A stretch of DNA of 64,000 nt. Origin: Paracoccus everestensis. Its GTDB lineage: Bacteria > Pseudomonadota > Alphaproteobacteria > Rhodobacterales > Rhodobacteraceae. Positions within the stretch are counted from its first letter, which is position 1. The number at the start of each line of letters is the position of its first letter. Location of the stretch: assembly GCF_021491915.1 (NCBI RefSeq), contig NZ_CP090836.1, forward strand, positions 2,280,501-2,344,500, written 5' to 3'. This document shows, piece after piece, positions 59,572-64,000 of the stretch. A program made the position numbers and the translations under genes. The notes beneath the pieces are model-generated. The model had not been told where the DNA came from. It worked only from the letters and a program-made list of their open reading frames with translations, and did no database searches.

Positions 59572-60525
59572 ATGACGTCGCAGAGTTTCAGTGTTGAGAC
59601 AGCCTTGGATAATGAAAAAGGCGACCCTCAATACGCGGGAACCCTGCTCTACCTGGCCTATGGCAAAGGTCAGCATATCAAGGAAGCCGTCTTTTCGCTG
59701 CTCACGGCCGCTCATTTTGAGCCGTTCGGCACCGGCCGCGTCCGCTATGTGGTCTATACCGATCATCCCGAGAATTTCGCAGCGCTGGAGGGGGTAACCG
59801 TGCTGCGGATCGACAAGGCCAAGCTGGATGCCTGGCTTGAGGGAAGTGATTACACCCACCGGCGCAAGCTGATGGTCATCATCGAGGCGCTTGAGAAATA
59901 CCGGGGCAAGCTGGCATTCGTCGATACGGATACCTGTTTTCAGCGTTCGCCCATGCTGCTGTTCAATCGCATCGGCCCCGGACGCAGCTGCCTGCATGTT
60001 GCCGAGAAAAACCTCCGCCTGGCCTCGGACCGGATCACCCGGAAAATCCGGGACGGAATCCGTAACCACCCATTCACGTGGAGCGACGGCACGAAGGCGG
60101 TTCTGCGCAATCATAGCAAGATGTGGAATTCGGGCATCACCGGCTTCCACTACAGCGACATCGGCGTCCTTCATGAAAGCCTTCGCCTTTGCGACCATCT
60201 CTGGCAGCAAACCCGGGTCCATACCTGCGAACAGCTTGCGGTGGGCATGGCTGCCGAACGGACAACCAGAATCTTTTCCGCGTGGGACGTCGTCTTTCAT
60301 TACTGGCACAAAACTCTCAAGCTTTCGTTCCAAGACCGCTTGGAAAGCCTGCTTCCGCCCATACTGGCATTGCAGCCGCATCTGCGTCCAAAGGCGGCAT
60401 ATGATGCGCGGCTGAAGGTGACGCCTGTGCAATGGCTGCGGCAAAAGGCCAAATACCTTGTGGTGCACGTCGGACAACCCGCCTATGCAAGCCTTAAATC
60501 ACTCAAGCGGGATCGCGGTCGATAG
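59572..60525 (+). CDS. Glycosyltransferase-like protein (GT-A fold), accessory
   Basis: 317 residues, no signal peptide. LLYLAYGKGQHIKEAVFSLL and RVRYVVYTDHPENFAALEG start a Rossmann-like domain; KLAFVDTDTCFQRSPMLLFN provides the DxD motif (D-T-D) for metal and nucleotide sugar; the C-terminal part has NSGITGFHYSDIG and FSAWDVVFHYWHKT. It resembles GT8-like or capsule-type enzymes, but sugar and acceptor are unknown. It sits alone beside the IS and an AT-rich stretch, so it is probably an acquired gene; 71 bases separate it from convergent ppx. Confidence 0.72.
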   Translation: MTSQSFSVETALDNEKGDPQYAGTLLYLAYGKGQHIKEAVFSLLTAAHFEPFGTGRVRYVVYTDHPENFAALEGVTVLRIDKAKLDAWLEGSDYTHRRKLMVIIEALEKYRGKLAFVDTDTCFQRSPMLLFNRIGPGRSCLHVAEKNLRLASDRITRKIRDGIRNHPFTWSDGTKAVLRNHSKMWNSGITGFHYSDIGVLHESLRLCDHLWQQTRVHTCEQLAVGMAAERTTRIFSAWDVVFHYWHKTLKLSFQDRLESLLPPILALQPHLRPKAAYDARLKVTPVQWLRQKAKYLVVHVGQPAYASLKSLKRDRGR

Positions 60526-60596
60526 GGCGCCGAAATCCGAGTGGTTATCGCATGAAGGATGCGTGAATTCCGCAAGGCGCTGAATCGCGGCAAGAT

Positions 60597-62123
60597 CTAG
60601 ACGATAGCGCCTTCCAGACCAAGTGCCCCGCACAGCGACCGGAACCGCGCCTCGGCCACTTCGCCCATCAGCTTGCGGCCGGTGGGGGTCAGGTGCAGGC
60701 GCAGTTCCCCGTTTTCGCAGGTCAGGCGCCCGGCATCGGCAGGATCGTCCAACGCCAGCATCGCGCCAAAGCGCATGGCCTTGCCCAGAACCTCGGCATC
60801 GTTGATCTGCGCGCCCGACAGCAGCTTGAACAAGGGCGCCATGAGGGAACCCGCGCGGCTGTTCTTGTATCGATGCAGCAGGGCCAGCCCCAGGAACACG
60901 CGCTCGGGATGAGACAGCGCGGCCATGTTGGCGCGGGTGACATTGTCGAAGCAGGCCTCGGCCCGGTAATCGGGATGGGCGCGCCAGCTTGTGTCGTGCA
61001 AAAGGCAGGCTGCGCGGATCAGGCGGTCTTGTTCCGGCGGCGCGTTTGCGAACAGCGGTTGCAGGAACTGATACAGCTTCTTGCCCGATCCCGGCATCCG
61101 GGCCATCTGGCGTTCCGTAAACCGTGCGGCCTCGATCAGGGGGTCGCGCTTGCGCAGGCTGTCGGGCATCTGTTCGTACAACAGGCCCTCGCGGATGCCA
61201 TAGCTGCTGACGGCCAGTTCGGTGGGCGCGAACGTCTCGGCCAGTTGCAGCAGCACCTGAGAGGCCAGCGGCACCAACTCCATGCGAGAGGTCGAGATCC
61301 CCACCTGCGCGCGCAGATCGTTCAGCTCATGCGCGCCGATCCAGGCGACCGTGTCGGCCACAGCCGCGGGCGTCATGCGGTATTCGTGCAATACCGTCAT
61401 GGGATAGCCCACGCGTTCCATGTCCAGCCGGGCAATGGCGCGCCAGCTGCCGCCGACCAGATAGATGCGCTCGTGATGGGTGCCCATGACCTGGGCCAGT
61501 TCCGCCATCACCTTCCTGATATGCTTGCGCAGCCCGTCCTTGCCGCCCGGCACCTGCTGCAGGCGGAAGGGGCCAAGCTGGGACGAGACGCGTCGGCCCA
61601 CCTGCCCGTCCGCGACCTCGGCCAGCTCCATCGAGTTGCCGCCGATGTCGCAAACCAGCCCGCGCGCGTCCGGCCAGCCCAGCAGCACGCCTTGGGCGGA
61701 CAGGCGGGCTTCCTCCTCTCCGTCGATGACCCACATCTTGATGCCGGTTTCGCGTTCGACGCGGGCCTGGAATTCGGGGCCGTCCGCCGCCTCGCGCACG
61801 GCGGCGGTGGCCACGCAGGTCAGCGGGTCGATGTCCATGCCCTTGGCAAGCGCCGCAAAGCGTTGCAAGGCGGCAAAGCCCCGCTGGACGCCTTCGGGGT
61901 TCAGGCGGCCGGTCTGGGCCATCTTGGCCCCCAACCCGGCCATGACCTTTTCGTTATAGAAATAGGCGGGCGAGCGCGCCGCGCCGTCAAAGACCACCAG
62001 CCGGATCGAGTTCGATCCCACATCGACCACCCCCACCCGCGAAAGGGCCCGCTTGGGCAAGGTCGCGAACATCTTGCCGAAAGGCTCGATCTTCTTGCCG
62101 GTCGTTGTCCGCACGCCGTTCAT
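60597..62123 (-). CDS. ppx: Exopolyphosphatase (Ppx/GppA family)
   Basis: 508 residues; removes phosphate from polyphosphate ends (and may hydrolyse pppGpp). RVGVVDVGSNSIRLVVFDGA and LVCDIGGNSMELAEVADGQ are the actin/ASKHA phosphate loops, VATAAVREAADG and YLVGGSWRAIARLD follow. The C-terminal HD-like region contains CLLHDTSWRAHPDYR. The ATG at 62123 follows GGAGAGG. It lies 58 bases downstream of ppk, so the operon encodes both synthesis and breakdown. Confidence 0.95.
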   Translation of the reverse strand: MNGVRTTTGKKIEPFGKMFATLPKRALSRVGVVDVGSNSIRLVVFDGAARSPAYFYNEKVMAGLGAKMAQTGRLNPEGVQRGFAALQRFAALAKGMDIDPLTCVATAAVREAADGPEFQARVERETGIKMWVIDGEEEARLSAQGVLLGWPDARGLVCDIGGNSMELAEVADGQVGRRVSSQLGPFRLQQVPGGKDGLRKHIRKVMAELAQVMGTHHERIYLVGGSWRAIARLDMERVGYPMTVLHEYRMTPAAVADTVAWIGAHELNDLRAQVGISTSRMELVPLASQVLLQLAETFAPTELAVSSYGIREGLLYEQMPDSLRKRDPLIEAARFTERQMARMPGSGKKLYQFLQPLFANAPPEQDRLIRAACLLHDTSWRAHPDYRAEACFDNVTRANMAALSHPERVFLGLALLHRYKNSRAGSLMAPLFKLLSGAQINDAEVLGKAMRFGAMLALDDPADAGRLTCENGELRLHLTPTGRKLMGEVAEARFRSLCGALGLEGAIV

Positions 62124-62181
62124 CGCGCCTCTCCTGCATGGGTCGCATCGCATTTGTTAATGACCCGCCGTGACGGGGGCG

Positions 62182-64000
62182 TCAATCATTCGAATGGGTC
62201 AGTGCCGGAACGTCGCCGGCCCCCGCCGTGCCCCGCCCCGACAGCGACGGATGGTCCATGAAGAAGCGGTGACAGTTGAACAGGTCGTCCCGCCCGTCGG
62301 GAAGATAGCGCACGAACCGGCCATCGGGTTGCAACAACCAGCTTTGCGCCTCGTCCGCCATGTTGGCGGCCATGATCTGGCTGACGATCTGCGCCTTAAC
62401 GGTTTCGTTCACGCATTCGACAAGGGTTTCGACCCGGCGGTTCAGGTTGCGGTCCATCCAGTCGGCCGAACTGATGAACACCCGCGCCCGTTTCGACGGC
62501 AGGCCATGGCCGTTGCCGAAGCACACGATGCGCGAATGTTCCAGGTATCGCCCGACGATGGATTTGACGCGGATGTTTTCCGACAAGCCCCGGATGCCTG
62601 GACGGATTCCGCAAATGCCGCGCACGACAAGGCTGATCCTGACGCCCGCGCTGCTTGCGGCATACAACGCGTCGATCACGTCCTTTTCGATCAGCGAGTT
62701 CATCTTGGCCCAGATCGCCGCCGGACGGCCCTGCCGGGCCAGTTCCGCCTCTCGCCCGATCAGGGACAGCAGCCGGTCCTTGAGGTCGATGGGGGATATC
62801 GAAATGTTTTCCAGGCCCACGGGCTGAACATAGCCCGACAGGTAGTTGAACACCTTGGTGGCGTCGCGGCCCAGTGCCGGATCGCAGGTGAACAGCGACA
62901 GGTCGGTATAGATGCGCGCCGTGATCGGGTGATAGTTGCCGGTCCCGTAGTGGGTATAGGTGACAAGGTTGTCGCCTTCGCGCCGCACCACCGTGCTGAT
63001 CTTGGCGTGCGTCTTGTAGTTGATGAAGCCATAGACGACATGGGCGCCCGCCCGTTCCAGACGGCGCGACTGGCGGATGTTCGCGGCCTCGTCAAAGCGA
63101 GCCTTCAGTTCGACCAGGGCCGTGACCGACTTGCCGGATTCGGCGGCCTCGCATAGGGCCTCGACGATCGTGCTGTCGCGGCTGGTGCGATACAGCGTCT
63201 GCTTGATCGCCAGCACATTGGGGTCACGTGCCGCCTGCGCCAGGAAACGGACCACCATGTCGAAGGTCTCGTAGGGGTGGTGCAGCAGCATATCCTTGTG
63301 CTTGATGGCCGCGAACATGTCGCCGTCGTGGTCCTGCACCCGTTCGGGAACGCGCGGGGTAAAGGCGGGCCACAGCAGGTCGCGGCGGGTGTCCAGCACC
63401 AGTTCGGACAGGTCGGCCACGCCCAGCAGGCCTTCGACCTCGATCACCTCGTCGGGGCCGACCTCCAGTTCCTCCATGATCAGGCGGCGCAGGCGGTCGG
63501 GGGCGCCGCGCGTGATCTTCAGCCGGATGACGCTGCCCCGGCGGCGGCGCTTCAGCGCGGTCTCGAACTCGCGGACCAGATCCTCGGCTTCCTCCTCGAC
63601 TTCGAGGTCGCTGTCGCGCAGCACGCGAAAGGCGCAATGACCCGTGTCGCGATAGCCGGGAAACAGCGACGACAGGTGCATCAGCAGCAGATCCTCCAGC
63701 CGGAAGAACCGCTCGCTGCCCGGCAGGGAAATGAACCGGTTGAGCTGCGCAGGGATCGGCAGCAGCGCCTGCATCTGCCGCCCGTCGGTTTCGCGCGCCA
63801 GTTCCAGCGCCAGCGAAAAACCGGCATTGGGGATGAAGGGGAACGGATGGGCGGGGTCGATGGCCAGGGGGGACAGGACCGGAAAGACCTTGCGTTCGAA
63901 ATGATCGTGCAGGAATTCCTCCTCGGCGCGCGTCAGGCGGGACCGGGACAGGATGACGATGCCCGCTTCCTCCATTTCCCGGCGGATGCGGTTCCAGACG
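62182..64000 (-). CDS. ppk: Polyphosphate kinase 1 (C-terminal part, cut by window edge)
   Basis: About 605 residues of PPK1, starting with [16 protein letters not shown] at the edge; the N-terminus is outside. PPK1 makes polyphosphate from [58 protein letters not shown] (first phospholipase D-like His, the autophosphorylated one), [17 protein letters not shown] and a second HxxxD-like region ([20 protein letters not shown]) are visible. The C-terminal tail [20 protein letters not shown] is extended. ppx follows in the same orientation. Confidence 0.96.
   Translation of the reverse strand, partial: VWNRIRREMEEAGIVILSRSRLTRAEEEFLHDHFERKVFPVLSPLAIDPAHPFPFIPNAGFSLALELARETDGRQMQALLPIPAQLNRFISLPGSERFFRLEDLLLMHLSSLFPGYRDTGHCAFRVLRDSDLEVEEEAEDLVREFETALKRRRRGSVIRLKITRGAPDRLRRLIMEELEVGPDEVIEVEGLLGVADLSELVLDTRRDLLWPAFTPRVPERVQDHDGDMFAAIKHKDMLLHHPYETFDMVVRFLAQAARDPNVLAIKQTLYRTSRDSTIVEALCEAAESGKSVTALVELKARFDEAANIRQSRRLERAGAHVVYGFINYKTHAKISTVVRREGDNLVTYTHYGTGNYHPITARIYTDLSLFTCDPALGRDATKVFNYLSGYVQPVGLENISISPIDLKDRLLSLIGREAELARQGRPAAIWAKMNSLIEKDVIDALYAASSAGVRISLVVRGICGIRPGIRGLSENIRVKSIVGRYLEHSRIVCFGNGHGLPSKRARVFISSADWMDRNLNRRVETLVECVNETVKAQIVSQIMAANMADEAQSWLLQPDGRFVRYLPDGRDDLFNCHRFFMDHPSLSGRGTAGAGDVPALTHSND

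Overview
The window is chromosomal DNA of a high-GC alphaproteobacterium, most likely Paracoccus or a close relative in the Rhodobacteraceae/Paracoccaceae. Three things point there: the protein sequences; the gene order sdhCDA..sdhB - mch - mcl2 - mdh - sucCD - sucAB - lpd; and a mesaconyl-CoA hydratase and malyl-CoA thioesterase of the ethylmalonyl-CoA pathway. No rRNA, tRNA, CRISPR array, prophage or replication origin was found. Both edges cut genes: a PhoR-like histidine kinase on the left and polyphosphate kinase on the right.

Layout. 0-15 kb is housekeeping: gmk, a gamma-carbonic anhydrase, a PAS_5 protein behind a CtrA-like box, rnd, tgt, two Fe-S assembly proteins, tpiA, an MFS exporter, trkH, a peptidoglycan-binding protein and glyQ-(small membrane protein)-glyS. 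The middle of glyS has clearly foreign base composition. 15-37 kb is the central carbon block. On the minus strand lies sdhC-sdhD-sdhA, two small putative lipoproteins, a glycosyltransferase, a sulfotransferase-like protein and sdhB; upstream of it lies a TSUP permease-mcl2-nnrU-DUF1737-mch unit. On the plus strand lie mdh, a lipoprotein, sucCD, three related small lipoproteins, sucAB, two small genes, lpd and a lytic transglycosylase lipoprotein. 37-57 kb holds pgk, two cyclophilins, a PPDK-like enzyme with an eroded N-terminus, a SleB-like hydrolase, folB-folP-glmM, an FAD monooxygenase, dksA, a MoxR ATPase, metY, a SIMPL protein with a His-rich tail, a 956-residue GspL/PilP-like fusion, a TraB/GumN protein and groESL with promoter and CIRCE operator. 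57-60.6 kb is an accessory patch: an IS630-family element with TA target duplications, an AT-rich non-coding stretch and a lone glycosyltransferase. It ends in ppx-ppk.

The most interesting signal is regulatory. The sdh and suc operons each carry two GTGATCAC palindromes whose centres are exactly 21 bp apart, in otherwise non-coding DNA. This looks like a shared operator for TCA-cycle genes whose regulator I cannot name. Other notable structure: a 3'-end element (GC hairpin followed by GGATATTT) repeated behind four genes; a perfect 22-bp inverted repeat between sucC and sucD; three related lipoproteins between sucD and sucA; and the glycosyltransferase/sulfotransferase pair inside the sdh operon.
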